From DALYJJ01 sp031969915 (GTDB taxonomy: Bacteria > Acidobacteriota > Terriglobia > Bryobacterales > Bryobacteraceae): a DNA stretch of 5,490 bases. The translations under genes and the position numbers were made by a program. Where the stretch lies: the NCBI GenBank assembly GCA_031969915.1, contig DALYJJ010000245.1, positions 1-5,490 of the forward strand, written 5' to 3'. Under the pieces are notes generated by a model that worked only from the letters and a program-made list of their open reading frames with translations, was not told where the DNA came from and did no database searches. This document shows, piece by piece, positions 5,143 to 5,490 of this stretch; the first letter of the stretch is position 1; each line of letters starts with the position of its first letter.

Positions 5143-5490
5143 GTGGCCAACATCCTCTTCACCACCTTCGGCTCTTACGGCGACCTTCACCCGTACCTTG
5201 CCATCGGGCTCGAACTCCGCGCCCGCGGCCATGACGTCGCCATCGCCACCAGCGCCTCCTACCGCGCCAAGGTGGAAAGCGAGGGGATCGGCTTTCATCC
5301 CGTGCGTCCCGACGTCTCGCTGGACGACCGCGAGATGCTGGCCTACATCTTCGACCGCTGGCGGGGCAGCGAACGGATCATCCGGTACGTCGCGAGCATC
5401 GTCCACGAGAGCTACGAAGACACCTTGCCCGCGGTGCGCGGCGCGGACCTCGTGGTCACTCACACACTGACCTTCGCCGCCGTGGCCGCC
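5143..5490 (+). CDS. UGT/MGT-like glycosyltransferase, GT-B fold (N-terminal part, cut by window end)
   Basis: 116 codons are visible from a GTG at 5143; the codon before it is TGA, so no earlier start exists. The N-terminus ANILFTTFGSYGDLHPYLAI, followed by a LELRARGHDVAIATS segment, is typical of the acceptor-binding half of GT1/GT28-type GT-B enzymes: a first beta strand, the G-S-x-G-D-x-x-P loop, then a helix ending ARGH and a second strand. The nucleotide-sugar-binding half is outside the window, so neither donor nor acceptor can be named. Members of this group glycosylate lipids, sterols, macrolides or other small molecules at the cytosolic side. No signal peptide is seen. There is no good Shine-Dalgarno; TTTAAT at 5130-5135 lies seven bases before the GTG and could be a -10 box. 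The 65-base gap to the CpaE-like gene without a terminator also allows co-transcription. Confidence 0.9.
   Translation, partial: MANILFTTFGSYGDLHPYLAIGLELRARGHDVAIATSASYRAKVESEGIGFHPVRPDVSLDDREMLAYIFDRWRGSERIIRYVASIVHESYEDTLPAVRGADLVVTHTLTFAAVAA

Overview
The window is GC-rich DNA, densely packed with genes, and three of its five genes start with GTG. The gene types suggest a soil-type Acidobacteriota of the Solibacter/Bryobacter kind: exported TldD-like proteins in tandem, a NarL/LuxR-type regulator, a lone CpaE/TadZ-like ATPase and a UGT-type glycosyltransferase. This placement is an inference from gene content and style, since no rRNA or other marker is present.

Layout. (1) Positions 1-2591, minus strand: two tandem paralogues of the TldD/PmbA (TldE) metallopeptidase family, both with signal peptides, joined by a 4-bp GTGA stop/start overlap. 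The upstream gene (894-2591) is complete and keeps the HExxxH motif and the C-terminal cysteine of TldD. The downstream gene (1-897) leaves the window just before the place where that motif would lie. (2) Positions 2627-2661: a strong intrinsic terminator on the minus strand, which closes the next gene. (3) Positions 2673-3587, minus strand: a NarL/FixJ-like response regulator with an unusual receiver domain and a good LuxR-type HTH. (4) Positions 3588-3835: a 248-bp divergent intergenic region holding a three-tier nested inverted repeat (3599-3692). (5) Positions 3836-5077, plus strand: a CpaE/TadZ-like protein, a pseudo-receiver fused to a MinD/ParA-type ATPase with a deviant Walker A. (6) Positions 5143-5490, plus strand: the N-terminal part of a GT-B fold glycosyltransferase (UGT/MGT-like), cut by the window end.

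How the parts may work together. The TldD-like pair probably forms a heteromeric exported protease by analogy with TldD/TldE. The terminator separates it from the regulator gene. The regulator and the CpaE-like ATPase are divergently transcribed from one shared region and both carry receiver domains that depart from the phosphorylation consensus, so they may belong to one localisation or surface-assembly programme. No pilus (tad/cpa) structural genes are visible, so the CpaE-like protein looks like an orphan within this window.

The most interesting items are the secreted TldD pair, the nested hairpin between the divergent genes, and the orphan CpaE-like protein with its possible membrane-binding tail. 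I see no CRISPR array, tRNA, rRNA, insertion sequence or phage gene.
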